Shown: piece after piece, positions 1 through 11,038 of the stretch
Position numbering within the stretch: position 1 is the stretch's first letter
How the letters are laid out: each line of letters opens with the position of its first letter
NCBI GenBank assembly: GCA_016584305.1
Contig: JACEEZ010012826.1
Span: forward strand, 162,001 to 226,000
Source: Chionoecetes opilio
Taxonomy: Eukaryota > Arthropoda > Malacostraca > Decapoda > Majidae
Direction: 5' to 3'
DNA length: 64,000 bases
The notes under the pieces: model-generated
Database searches by the model: none
What the model saw: the letters and a program-made list of their open reading frames with translations, nothing else
Told to the model about the DNA's origin: nothing
Translations under genes and position numbers: made by a program

Positions 1-68
1 TACCTCCCATTTATTTTTCTCTTTGTTCTTATATCTCATGTTGATCTGTGTTGGGGATCTGCATTCAG

Positions 69-117
69 GTTAGGATAGTAACAGCAGAAATAGAAAGACA
101 GCTCAAGAAAATGACAT
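69..117 (+). other. Weak candidate exon (coiled-coil-like)
   Basis: After a possible acceptor (CTGCATTCAG, 59-68) the frame reads VRIVTAEIERQLKKM, which could be the end of a shugoshin coiled coil. No good donor in a phase that would join the exon at 2816 was found; the GT at 118 gives the wrong phase. Listed only because the missing shugoshin N-terminus should lie upstream. Confidence 0.12.
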
Positions 118-267
118 GTATACCATTTATTCATCATTTACTTATTTATCATTTTGGATTCCACACCTTGAGAAAAGTCTCTTGTGAGAGATTACTCCAC
201 AAGCCACCAGATTCGGTGTTATGGCAATGCATTGTTAGGTTGAATTTGATGATTTAACTGTCTGCAT

Positions 268-1440
268 GTAGCGCTTCGTGTCCTGGTGGAACGCCAACGT
301 GAGTTTCGACGGGATGCTTGCAGCCTATGTTGATCTCAAGAAGGCGTTTGACTCAGTGCATCGTGAGTCACTGGGATCTTCTGCGACTTCGGGGGATTCC
401 TGCAAGGACTATTGGTTTGATAACTGGTCTGTATTCTGGGACTGAGAGTGCTGTGAAGTGTGGGGCAAGTGTATCCAGCTTCTTTCCTGTTAATACAGGA
501 GTGAGGCAAGGGTGCATCCTTGCCCCATCACTTTTCAACACTTGTATGGACTGGGTATTGGACAAAGTTGTAGATCAAAGTGATTGTGGAGCATCCGTCG
601 GCAACACCAAGATCACCGATCTTGTTTTTGCCGATGATGCAATAATCTTTGCTGAGTCGCTGGAGGTCCTGGTGATGGCTCTCGAGGCGCTGCACGAGGA
701 GGCAAAGCCTTTGGGACTTGAGGTCTCCTGGCTTAAGACCAAGGTCCAGGTGTTTGGAGGCTTACTAGATAAAACAGTACAGTCTGTTCATGCGTGCAGC
801 GAGGACATTGAGATCTTGGAAAGTTTTACATACCTTGGTAGCGCAGTCCATAATGACGGCGGGTCACATCAAGAAGTCTTACGGCGGATTGGCATAGCCC
901 ACGGTGTTATGGACTCGCTCAGCGGGAGTATTTAGCGTTGTCGGTACCTGTGCAGGAGAACAAAGATCCGGATCTTCAAGTCGCTTGTGATCCCTGTCAT
1001 ACTCTTTGGTTGTGAGACATGGACACTAAACAGTGACTTGAAGAGACTAATCGATGCCTTCGGTAATAAGTGTCTTCGCAGAATCATGGGGTATCGCTGG
1101 GATGATTATGTGTCAAATCAGCGATTGCACCGTGAGACTGAATGGAGGCCTATTACCTGCATAGTCCGTCAACGCCAACTTCGGCTATATGGGCATGTGG
1201 CACGCTACCCTGAAACCGATCCTTCCCATCGGGTTGTATCTGTAAGAGACAATCCGGCGTGGAGGAGGCCAAGGGGGCGCCCACAAGGCTCGTGGCTGGG
1301 GCAAGTTGATGTTTCTTGTCGAGAGCTGCTTGGTATGGGAAAGGAGCCTGCATGGAGCCTGCCGGGGTGACCCCCGGGAGTGGCGTCGTAGGGTGGGCGA
1401 GGCGACGCGCCCCCCGGCGTATGCCCCCAATGATTGATTG
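268..1440 (+). pseudogene. LINE reverse transcriptase, 3' half, one premature stop
   Basis: A non-LTR retrotransposon reverse transcriptase. Visible motifs are AAYVDLKKAFDSVHRE near the 5' side (one frameshift near 355), NTGVRQGC at about 495-520, and the catalytic box DLVFADDAIIFAES at about 610-655. The downstream thumb region runs FGCETWTLNSDLK to RRIMGYRWDD and a basic tail RRPRGRPQGSW. The frame is open from 318 to 1370 except for one TAG at 933-935, probably from TGG. The 3' end at about 1425-1446 is a (TGAT)n tail, typical of this kind of LINE. The 5' part (endonuclease) is absent. A second, more damaged copy of the 3' end lies at 57560-58022. Clade is uncertain (RTE- or CR1-like). Confidence 0.85.
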
Positions 1441-1959
1441 ATTGATGTGGTGCTGTGTGAATATTTATGTTGGCGAAGGCTAGAGGGATGGCAGACAAAA
1501 ACAGCAACACTAGTACATAGCCAGTAGGATATCTGAACCCCATAACAGCTGGCAGGCAGGACAGGCTGGTGATAGTGTCTACAATAACTGGTTACCTTAT
1601 GCTGTAATGTAAACCCTTCACTGGTCTTGAGGATTGAAGGCAGGTTGTGGTGGTTAACAGCTGGTGGAGAGAGGAAGGGTGGCGTGGCTCTGGTGTAATT
1701 CTCCTGGACAGTGAGTGACATGAATCAACATGTCACTCACGGGTCAAGGCACTAAATATATTATTTAAAATTTTTGAGAGTAAACCTCCTAAATTGTAAT
1801 ACTCCCATGATAAGTAGATACAATAATCATGATGGTATTTACCAATGATAATTTATCCTTGGAATTGATGATATATAATTATTTATTTCATTAGCTGGTA
1901 CATTTTAGTTCTATTATTCACGATATCTGCCATATTTTTTGGCCACTGAGGCTTCCATT
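1441..1959. other. Non-coding stretch
   Basis: No convincing exon, RNA gene or repeat with internal structure was seen between the LINE tail and the minus-strand fragment at 1960. Confidence 0.5.
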
Positions 1960-2233
1960 TCAAGCTCTCGCAAGATCAGTGACAAAAAGAATTCCAGCAC
2001 GTTGCAGGAGACTCTTCTTGTCAAATTCCTCGTCACTTAGTCCACCGAAAACATCTCGCTCAGCACAAAAGGTTTTGGTTTGATGCTGCCGCAAGAGATG
2101 TGGTGGTGCCATGTTGACGCTTACGTCACACCTCGGGCACGCTGCGGGAACGTGGGTCCTCTGTAACCCTGTAGTGGGATCTGTGGCAAATGGTAAGGCC
2201 TTATGGGTGTGCTTTGGAGGACTTGAATCATAT
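1960..2233 (-). pseudogene. Cys/His-rich open fragment, probably transposon-derived
   Basis: On the minus strand about 88 codons are open, ending at a TGA whose complement is 1960-1962. The product contains ACPRCDVSVNMAPPHLL followed by RQHQTKTFCAE, a C-x2-C ... H-x-H-type arrangement, then ERDVFGGLSDEEFDKKSLL. The composition is protein-like and the frame stays open through GC-rich and AT-rich parts. There is no start codon near the 5' side and no clear splice site. I do not recognise the family. A LINE or other transposon fragment is the likeliest source, a real terminal exon is possible. Confidence 0.4.
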
Positions 2234-2815
2234 TATTTGAAGGCATTATCATGTGTATTGGCACCGCACAATAATGTGGTCCAGTTATAGTGAAAGTGGT
2301 GACTCGGCTCACAAGGTGATGAGGAAACGCCAAGAATAAAATGTAAACTGGCACCATGATTAGCAGATTTCCCGTAGCGTGAACATGTCTCGATAGATTA
2401 CTTGATTACTTGATTGTAGAATCTGAAGGGGAGTCAGACCTTTAAGAACATTGGTTTTAAAAGTAGTCTGACTTCATGTGGTTATGATGGAATGACTTCT
2501 TGTGTAAGTCATCATGGCAAATTTATCATAGTGAAAAGTCTTAAGGAATCAGAGTTAGACACAAGAAATCAAGGAGCCTGAGTCAGAGTCACAAATTAAG
2601 GAAGGAGCTTTCTTACCATCTGAAGGTGTATTAATTTTGTGAAAAGTCTGAAGTTCAGAAGTGAGAATCTTTTCATAAAAAGAAAAAAATAAGTGAAGTT
2701 CAGAAAAGTTAGAGGTAAGTTTGCATCTACAATCAGGTAACTTAAAGCTTTGAAATATAAAATTTGGTTATTTCAATCAGAATAACATTGCAGCCCCTTC
2801 TTGGTGTCCCTGCAG
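2234..2815. other. AT-rich, presumed intron of the shugoshin gene
   Basis: No gene or clear repeat seen. It ends in the 3' splice site TTGGTGTCCCTGCAG at 2801-2815. Confidence 0.4.
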
Positions 2816-5800
2816 GTGAGGGTGAGCTGCAGGGTCCCCCCCAGGAAGAGCACGGCACGAGGCTCAGGGCGCAGGAAAAGCTCCGGCGCCAGGGCCTCCA
2901 AGGCCTCTCCTGCTAAAGCTTCGGTAAGAAAGAATCTGCAGTTTACCTCCTCATTTCTCATTGCCAGACATATTCAATATGTCCTAACTGATATATGTTC
3001 AGAGAAATACCTGCTGCACGTGACTATTGCATTTATGTTTTGTAGTCTTCATACCATGAGTAATTTATTATCTTGCACCCATACTTTGCCATATTTGATT
3101 GACCTTTGTTTAATGACACCCTCATGCAGGGTGTAAGTTGTTGATCATCTGAAGCCTGTTCATTTGTGCAACCTTAAAGGCACTGGGGTTGTCTTATGAA
3201 ACTATCTCTCATGGAAAAAAATCCCCATTGCCTATGGGTCACTCTATTGACTACAGATAGACCTCGCTTTACGATGTCCTGCTTAATGATATTTTGCACT
3301 GACCATGTGTCCTTTTAATTCCTCTTTTTCAATTGACGATCATCAGGTTTCGCAGTTACCATCGGTGGAGTGAGGTGGCTTCACTCCAGAGGCGGCATGC
3401 CGCCTCCTCCAATATAACCTTGGGATGATTACTTTAAAAGTATTTTAAATTTGTGCCAAAATTGTATGGTGAGACAGTTCCAATGAAGAATTTATGATTT
3501 TCAGGCAGAAGAGCAAGAAGTGCACACGTCCACCCGTGATGAGGATCCGCTAGAGGGGCCCAGCTGGCTACTGGATGTGGGAAAGAAGTCATGGAACTCC
3601 AGCACCAGATACCACAGGCAGAGAGTTAAGGCACTGAAACAGAAATGTGCCTACGACTCATCAGATGAAGACGATGATGGAACTAAAAACATAAAAACCA
3701 AGCCAAAAGCGAGACAGCGAAGATTTCCAAAATCCAGGTTTACGAAGAAAGTGTATTCGCCGGTCACCACACCAAAGGCTAGTCCACTGCAGTCAGCTGA
3801 CCAAACTTACGTTGATTCACCTACCTCCATGCTGGCCAGGATAGAAGCCTTAGAAGCTATAGGTGGGCGCAAGTCTAAAAGGTTCTTAAAAAGTAGAAAA
3901 CGTAATGTAATCATGGATAGTTTAGAAGGGGAGGATGGAGAGGCTCCTGTCAGTGTAGAGCAAGACAAGAAGCCTGATGGCGGGACCACACAAGGCACAC
4001 AGGAGGTGGATGCCGGAGCTGCTTCATTAACAGTGAATAACAAAGAAGTGCCTTGCAACATTTCTTTAAGTATTAGTGATAGTCCAGAGGATTTTAGAGG
4101 ATACAATGACGTAACCTGCAAAATTGTTGCAAATATGGATATGACACTGCCAGTTTCTAATCCAATCATTCATGAGAATCCAGCCACATCCCAAGAAAAA
4201 TGCACCAATAACTTACAGGATGACTCTAAATGCACTCATTTCAGAAAGAAATTCTTCAAATCAAAAGAAACTGAATTACTTGAGGACGTTCAAGAAAAGC
4301 AAGAGAGAACGCCATTTGATAAATCAATGATCAATGAATCTGTCGTTAAGATGCCACCATTTTCATCAACCAGGACAACGGAGAAAGAAAACTTGCCACC
4401 TCCACTAGCTGAGAATAGTAATGGATCTATGAACTTATGTGAAGTGTCTGTTGTTCTTGAAGATGTTATGAAGCAACCTGGACATTCACAGACACCAAAG
4501 AGAGTACACAAAGTCACACAGAAAGGAGAGAGTCAGTCGGACAAATGTATGTCCACACGTGCCCCCAGAAAGATGAGTCGTGTCACGAGGAAAACGCTAC
4601 AATACACTGTTAACTGTAATGACGAGGAAGAGAGCAGTAAGCCAAAGAGAGTAAGGAAAACTAAAAAGCAAAGTAAAAAGGAACAAACACATAATGCAGC
4701 AGATTGCATTGTTGACTCCACTCCAAACGCTGCAGCAAACCCACCTGATAATGAACTCTCTATCGTTGAACCTGTGGAATCAGGAGATAAAAAGGCTGGC
4801 AACCTTTTATCAGATAAAACTGCAAAAGAGGCAGATCTTAGTGAGTGTTTTGTAGTTGTTCATAGAAAATCTATTGTAGAGAGTCGTGTCTCAGTAAACA
4901 ATAGTGGCAGAACACCAAAAAATGCACAGGAATGCTCGAATGTCTTGTCAGATTTGCAGCAGCAGCAGCAGTCACCCTTGAAGAACAGGACGAATTCTCA
5001 AGCCCAGGGAGAAGTGGAGGCAGCACAAGACCCTCCAGGCCACCGTGGCGCCAGGCTCTCCAGGGACACACAGAGAAACAGCAGTGAGTTTATTTGTTAT
5101 AATTCATGAGTTGGTAGTATTTAAGAAGGCACTCAGGAGTAGATTGCTGTGGTTAGGAGAGGCACTTGGCTTCCAAGCAAGTGGGGGTGGCATATAACAG
5201 AGAGCAGACCCTGACTTTTGCTGTGATGGGACGTGACACTACTAGGGTAAGGATCCCAACACACTGCCCTCATGCCTTTAAGTCACCTACGATACCCAGG
5301 GAATTCGAAGACATGCACTCTATGCTCCCTTTTCTCAGGCTGGCTACCGTCAATATCACTATAGTCGCCACTGCACTAATGTCACCAGGCGAATATTACA
5401 AATTTTAGCATCACTACAGACCTGTATGTACCACTGGAGATGGTACATAATATTATAAACTACTGTGTAACGTCTTTAGTGGCACATACAAATCTGTAGT
5501 GATGCTAAAATCTATAATAATATAAGCGAAAGTGTGTGTGTGTGTGTGTGTCCGCTCTGGGTTCCGCCCCCCGTGGCGGAATCCCATCATATGGCACAGT
5601 TTTGGAACCAGGTTGACCAGGGGAAGGTTTTAAGCCCACTTATGAGATGATCCAATCAGTTTTTTTTTTTTTTTTTTTTTTTAGCAGCCTATTAGCGAGA
5701 ATTGTGAAAAAAAAGTGGGTTGCGAGAATTGAGGAAACCTTGATGTAGGGTGATGGGTAATGGGTGAGTGAATGGGTGGGGTGATGGGTAATGGGTGAGT

Positions 5801-8800
5801 GAATGGGTGGGGGGTGATGGGTGAGGGAATAGGTGGGGGGTGATGAGTAATGGGTGTGTGGTGATGGGTAATGGGTGAGTGAATGGGTGGGGGGAATACA
5901 TACATTTCTACATCCATGATTTCAGGAAAGTTAGAAGGGGCTATCTGGAGAGTCTGTGTTTGGTGGGCCAAAGGCCCACCAATAGCCCTCCGCAGGAGCT
6001 AGCCAAAAAGTCCGCCCCGAGGGCGGCTTTGCGGCTAGTTCATAATATATGGCGCCTGGAGACATTAGTGCAGTGGCGACTATAGTGTTATTGACGGTAC
6101 ATATTTATATAGCTATATAGTAACCCAAGCTGACCGCATCACAGAGTAGTACAGATCACGGCGAACCTTACCATAAATTCATCAGAATCTGTCCATGAAT
6201 AAGATCTCCATGGATGTTGCCCTTCAGACATGTAGTGTCCATCCCACCCCCCTTTCTTTCACCCTCCATGACCTTGGTATGGGAATAGGATGTGGGGCTA
6301 GAGGCTCTTGATAGGTAGTGTCCATCCCACCCCCTTTCTTTCACCCTCCATGACCTTGGTATGGGAATAGGATGTGGGGCTAGAGGCTCTTGATAGGTAG
6401 TGTCCATCCCACCCCCTTTCTTTCACCCTCCATGACCTTGGTATGGGAATAGGATGTGGGGCTAGAGGCTCTTGATAGGTAGTGTCCATCCCACCCCCTT
6501 TCTTTCACCCTCCATGACCTTGGTATGGGAATAGGATGTGGGGCTACAGGCTCTTGATAGGTAGTGTCCATCCCACCCCCTTTCTTTCACCCTCCATGAC
6601 CTTGGTATGGGAATAGGATGTGGGGCTACAGGCTCTTGATAGGTAGTGAGCAGCTTTGTAGCATCTCCATTAATGTGCCTGTGAACAAAACACAAACATT
6701 GGTCAGGAAATATGTTATAATGGTACATGTGTGTGATGTGCTGGATTAGACATGTAAACTAGGGAACATTTCACAAATCATTTTGAATATGATTAACATT
6801 GATAGTTTCATTTTCATTTTATGAAAATTTTTGTGTAATAGGAAACTTATAAATTCTTTGTTCACAGATCACGTTGACACAAAAGGAGAGTGTGAAGAAA
6901 ATGTTTTGACCGGAGTAGAGAGTAATGAACCTGAAACCGAATGTGTTTTGCAAGATGCAGCAAATCCTTGTGATGAGCGGATTCTGCAAGGCGAGGAGAG
7001 TGATGTTGAAGTGATTTCTGCCTTTAAAGGTTTTGAAGGTTCAGAAAAGGTAAAAAAATCAAGAAAGACCCGAGGAGTTGTACCGGATACTGAATGCGTG
7101 GGAGCTGCAGCAAACAGTGGCACAGAAAAAGCTACCAAAGCTAGGTCTAACAGGAAGGAAGGTTCAGTAGAGCATAGTAATGAAGTACAGAAGGCCACAC
7201 AAGGCATAGGTAGTGCAGAAGATTACCCATCAGAGGACGGCAGGAGGAAGAGGAGAGCTGTTTCCAGGGTGACATCATTCAAAGAACTAGGCCTCAAGGG
7301 GTAAGATAATTACTATGCATAATTTTTCTTCCTCTTTCTGCTTAACCCCTTCACGCCCAGATCTTTCCTTTGCTATAATAAAATTGTCTGTTGTTAGCCA
7401 TAAAATTACGAAAAGTAACTGAATATACCACAATAGTTAGTCGGCAAGGATACTAAATAGGTCATATCTATAAACTATTGCTTATAATCACTAAAATCAT
7501 CTTAATGGTAGCCAAATTACACACAACCCTCGTTTTCCCGGACCTCCATTTCCCGGATATCGGATTTGCCGGTCAAAATCAGAGGTCCGGGGATATGTCA
7601 GAGTCCCGGACTAATGCCTGGTCCCGTCCGTAAATTGACAAAGTTGTCCGGCGGTCCGAGCGTCTCCTGTCACACCTGGTCAGTGTCCGTGCCTCCCGCC
7701 AGGTGTCAGCATGCTCAGCGGTCGTATTGTTTACATTTGGGTACACGACACTCACTCTCCAAGACACACACCCCTCCCGGCAACACGCTGTCATCCGCCT
7801 CACCTGTGCCTTCCTGAGGAAGACAGGTCAACTACAGCGCCTGTGATAGCATCATAGGACATCACCAGGGCTCATAGTGTTCCCAAGGGATCCTCGCAGC
7901 ACTAAAAACAACAACAAAGTGACGTAAAAGTCCGGGGCGGGGTAGCTGATATTGGCGGTTGCCGGACAGTAAATACTAGAGTAGGATAAACGTCCGGGGT
8001 GAGTAATGGCCTTGGACTATTGCGATTCCCGGACGTTTGCGGTTCCCGGACCAGTGCTCCCCCCTATTAGTCCGGGAAAACGAGGGTTGTGTGTACAATG
8101 GAAATTACGTTCTGGGTCTCAAGGGGTTAACGTCAGTTTTTCCCATAATTTTTATGAGGTTAGACGGCCGATGATACGCTTCCAAATATCTCTATCTGTT
8201 TCCTCAACTTCTTCAATGCCCACTGCTGCCAGATCCTCTTCAACACACTGCCTCCATGTCTTCCTTGGCCTGTATGGTGGACGGCGACCTGGCACCTTCC
8301 ACTCTATAACAGCTCTCCCCAATGCCTCACCACCTTCTCTCCTCTTCACATGCCCAAACCACCTCAATCTCCTTATTCTCAGCACTGTACTCAGCTCTCC
8401 TTCAATCCACATTTTCTTACTATGCATAACTTACTGAATAATAACTTTATATATTTTAATCAATCTATTCTTACAGACACTTCATCTTCACTGGGGAAAA
8501 TTAATGTACATAGTTTTGTTCACATTGTAGTCTGTCTATCTATCTGATGCCCAATACTTAAAACTAATCCAAGGGAATGGCTGCTACTGAAGTCTCCCTT
8601 TATTCCTGTCCTTACATTCCCTCCCTGCATGCTCTAATCCTCTCATTCTTCCCTCACCTCTAACACACTCTAGCACTGTGTCCCCTCATGTCACCGGGGT
8701 CGTTCTCTAGTACCCACCCCATCTACTACACTCTACATACTTCGTTCTCTAGTACCCACCCCATCTACTACACTCATATATACTTCGTTCTCTAGTACCC

Positions 8801-9982
8801 ACCCCATCTACTACACTCTACATACTTCGTTCTCTAGTACCCACCTCATCTACTACACTCATACATACTTCGTTCTCTAGTACCCACCCCATCTACTACA
8901 CTCTACATTCTTCGTTCTCTAGTACCCACCCATCTACTACACTCATACATACTCATCATACTTTCTGCTATTCTTTCTATGTGACCAAACCACCTCAGAA
9001 TGCTTTGCTTGACCCCTCAACCACTCCATGTTTATCTTTCATCTCATCTTTACTTGACATACCAAACCTGTTATCATGTTCAAATGTCTTGTTCATTGAT
9101 TTAAGAACATAAGAAAATTAGGAAGCTACAAGAGGCCGTGAGACCTACGGTGGTAGTTTCATAAGAAGAGAACAAAATAATAAAGAACATAAATAACCTA
9201 AAACAAGAATATGTAGCATGAAGAATGAAGCATAGAGAACAAATTTCACCATCCATTCTTGTCGAATATTTAATTTCAACTGCTTGGATCCTCTATTCAT
9301 CGATTTAGTCCTCAGTGAGTGACTATTTAATTCATTAACTAAAAACTTATAACACAAAATTATTGCTGGTTGTGGCAAAATGCAATTCAAACCACTGGCA
9401 TTACAGGTTCAGAGCATATTTTGAGCATTTCCTTTTTCTTGAGTGATCATTTTAACAAAAACAATATAGTGGTACTTCACAGTATGAATATTTAATTTAT
9501 TGTGTATTTGGCGAATGACAATTAGATAACCTATACCTTAGACCAAAATATATGAAATTCTTTGTTTTATGTAGAAATATAGATTTTTTGCTAAGGACAA
9601 TCAGTGGTTATAGTCTTTATGTAAAATCTTCAATGTATTCAGTTTGCAGGATACATTCTTTGCAAACTTATGTATCTTCCTGAGGAGGTGGTCAATGCGG
9701 AGTCTATAGGGGTCTTTAAAAGGAGTCTGGATAAATTCATGGATAGGGAAGAGAGGTGGATGTAGGTAGAGTTAAGTAACAGGAATTATCTTGTGTAGGT
9801 CTCACGGCCTCTTGTAGCTTCCTTATTTTCTTATGTTCTTATGTTCCTACAGAAAAATGCGACGAGAAGAGACTGACACAGTCCTGATATCCCGTTCAGC
9901 GGTGAAGCAGCGAGGAAGACCCCGAGGCAAGAGAGGGCGAGGGAGAGGCCAGGCTGTTGTTAAGGTGGCAGCAGAAGGATGA
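2816..9982 (+). CDS. Shugoshin-like protein, 3' four exons (5' end missing)
   Basis: Exons are 2816-2923, 3505-5083, 6868-7300 and 9853-9982 (stop TGA 9980-9982). All borders are AG/GT and the phases match (0/0, 1/1, 2/2), giving 749 residues. Across the last junction, residues 698-712 read TSFKELGLKGKMRRE, preceded by basic KRR. This matches the shugoshin C-terminal box (aromatic-K-E-P-x-L-x-x-K-L-R-R), with Leu in place of the usual Pro. In known shugoshins this box binds phosphorylated H2A at centromeres and the protein recruits PP2A to protect cohesin. A KEN degron-type motif lies at residues 330-332 and an AT-hook-like RGRPRGKRGRGRG at 727-739. The rest is Ser/Lys-rich and low complexity, as usual for the family. 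The N-terminal coiled coil was not found downstream of position 1 with confidence. The box and layout are seen; the name is inferred from them. An alternative is another AT-hook chromatin protein. Confidence 0.7.
5345..6099. mobile_element. TIR element (MITE-like) interrupted by a Helitron
   Basis: Inverted ends of about 55 bp: the left starts TACCGTCAAT at 5345 and the right ends ATTGACGGTA at 6099, both running on through the shared core CTATAGTCGCCACTGCACTA (right copy inverted). Subterminal sequence (AACTACTGTGTAACGTCTT and GTAGTGATGCTA) is shared with the element at 29488-30135. Without the nested Helitron it is about 227 bp. It lies in the second visible shugoshin intron. Confidence 0.75.
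5511..6038 (+). mobile_element. Non-autonomous Helitron
   Basis: It begins TCTATAATAATATAAGCG and ends GCGGCTAG. A perfect hairpin CCGCCC-CGA-GGGCGG ends about 12 nt before the final CTAG, which is the classic Helitron 3' end. It sits between A (5510) and T (6039), as Helitrons do. It contains a GT microsatellite at about 5532, a T run at 5660-5682 and a TGGGTGATGGGTAA minisatellite at 5745-5892. No Rep/helicase coding is present. A second copy is at 27451-27933 (minus). Confidence 0.85.
6232..6648. repeat. 82-bp tandem repeat, five units
   Basis: Units start with GTAGTGTCCATCCCACC at 6232, 6315, 6397, 6479 and 6561, so the period is 82 bp (83 for the first, which has one extra C). Units are nearly identical; the last two change TAGAGGCT to TACAGGCT. 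A partial sixth begins at 6643. It lies in a shugoshin intron. Confidence 0.95.
7346..8126. mobile_element. piggyBac-like MITE, copy 1 (interrupted)
   Basis: Flanked by TTAA at 7342-7345 and 8127-8130. Ends are CCCCTTCACGCCCAGA and, inverted, CCCCTTGAGACCCAGA. Two uninterrupted relatives of 205-211 bp are at 13153-13363 and 22362-22566. TTAA duplication with C-rich ends is the piggyBac pattern. The extra length comes from the nested element 7520-8093. Confidence 0.85.
7520..8093. mobile_element. Tigger/pogo-like MITE nested in the piggyBac-like MITE
   Basis: It has perfect 24-bp inverted ends starting CACACAACCCTCGTTTTCCC and is flanked by TA at 7518-7519 and 8094-8095. The uninterrupted relatives read AAATTACAATGG at this point, with a single TA, so TA was duplicated on insertion. 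Ends of this type and a TA duplication fit the Tc1/mariner-pogo superfamily. No transposase is present. Confidence 0.88.
8152..8427 (-). pseudogene. LINE C-terminal fragment
   Basis: The minus strand is open for 91 codons and encodes RIRRLRWFGHVKRREGGEAL followed by a GRRPPYRPRKTWRQCVEEDL segment. This basic "LRWFGHV ... RP ... W" pattern is the usual C-terminus of RTE/CR1-like LINE polyproteins. The catalytic part is missing. It lies in a shugoshin intron next to the piggyBac-like MITE. Related decayed sequence continues to about 9080. Confidence 0.7.
8701..8954. repeat. 42/43-bp minisatellite, six units
   Basis: CGTTCTCTAGTACCCACC recurs at 8701, 8743, 8786, 8828, 8871 and 8913. Single-copy relatives of the unit and its left flank occur near 31380-31530 and 38110-38300, so the array arose by amplification inside a dispersed repeat. 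Confidence 0.9.
9100..9145 (-). repeat. CR1-like LINE tail fragment
   Basis: AAGAACATAAGAAAATTAGG followed by AGCTACAAGAGGCCGTGAG is the inverted form of the sequence ending at 9848. It is the common decapod LINE 3' tail with TTCTTATG units. Confidence 0.6.
9664..9848 (+). repeat. CR1-like LINE 3' end
   Basis: Reads LPEEVVNAESIGVFKRSLDK in one frame, the usual C-terminus of CR1-type reverse transcriptases, then a 3' untranslated part and a (TTCTTATG)n tail at about 9827-9848. The tail abuts the 3' splice site of the last shugoshin exon. Confidence 0.7.
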
Positions 9983-10720
9983 AGTCATTGTTTTCCTCTT
10001 TATTCATAAGGAATTGTTATCGTTTTTATTCCTCTGCTTTTAAAGAGGTCTATTATTTTTTTGTTAACCCGCTATCAGTGTCATAAGTAAGAAGAATACA
10101 AGTAACGAATGGCATATTATCTCCTGAATCCTGATAGACAATGGTGGATGATAGAGGCTGTAAATCCGTCATTGCATATTTGTGTACTTTTATAAAGAGG
10201 AAGTGACCGAGCCCAGTGTGTTTTGAATCACTGGTTGAGCTCCGCAATGGTAGGATTTAATACAAGGATTTTTGTGCACAATTATATGATCCACAAATAT
10301 TTTTAGATATGCTTAGAGTAAATAATGAGATAATTGTCTTTTTGTTCAATTACAAATTTTTACAATCATCTTGGTAATGTTAAGCAAGTATTTGGAAAAA
10401 GGCTCAATTGGGCTGAGAGCAGAGGACTCATAAGTAAGGCTGCAGTCACGCCACGGGAGCTGCCACAGGAGTGTAGGGTCAAAGGCGCCACAGGAGTGTA
10501 GGGTCAAAGGTGCCACTGCATTCCAAAGGTACACAAAGCCATGGGTTTGCAGGCTTTGCTTTGTCAACAGCAGTATTTTAGCAGCACTGGTTTGTTCATT
10601 AGTTCTGTTTTTTTAACTTGACTGCAGTATCAGGAAGTGTGAAGAATAGTTTTAAGATGGAAGATTATGAGAATCATTATGAGCTTGTATTATTATTATT
10701 TCATATATTTTTATATTTTT
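9983..10720. other. Shugoshin 3' flank
   Basis: No further exon seen. A 25-bp direct duplication (GCCACAGGAGTGTAGGGTCA) lies at about 10460-10515. No unambiguous AATAAA near the stop was found. Confidence 0.4.
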
Positions 10721-10721
10721 A

Positions 10722-10792
10722 TCATAAGGGACTGGCCAAGGGCAGACAACAACAAAAAACTAAAAGCCCGCTCATTGCCAATCCCTATTAGA
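10722..10792 (-). repeat. Jockey-like LINE 3' tail fragment
   Basis: AAGGGACTGGCCAAGGGCAG and AAAAGCCCGCTCATTGCC match the 3' end of the minus-strand LINE at 59977-61600. Confidence 0.6.
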
Positions 10793-10822
10793 CCGGATGA
10801 TTATAATATATCTCAACCACTG

Positions 10823-11038
10823 AGGGGCCGTTCAAACATTACGTAATGCCTAAGGGGGGATATGGAGTAGGCCTATATTATTGTTTTAAAAAATGGAAGG
10901 CCACTAATTGAGGGGTGGTACTAACTGGTGTTGCATAATTTTCTAGGGGGGTCTGGACAGGTGTTACAAGGCGTCACAAAGGGGGGAGGGGGGGAGAAAA
11001 TGACCAAAAAATTGTTACGTAATTTTTTAATGGCCCCT
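10823..11038. mobile_element. MITE with GGGGCC / TTACGTAA ends
   Basis: The left end AGGGGCCGTTCAAACATTAC matches, inverted, the right end AGGGGCCATTAAAAAATTAC; both continue to GTAA. About 216 bp, no coding. Superfamily not assigned. Confidence 0.7.

Noticed and set aside
2924..3136. Read-through of the 2816 exon to 3136 as a small protein
   Set aside because: The canonical donor GTAAGAAAG at 2924 and phase-matched next exon explain the sequence better.
6168..6728. Repeated 63-88-codon minus-strand frames
   Set aside because: Shadows of the 82-bp tandem repeat in an intron.
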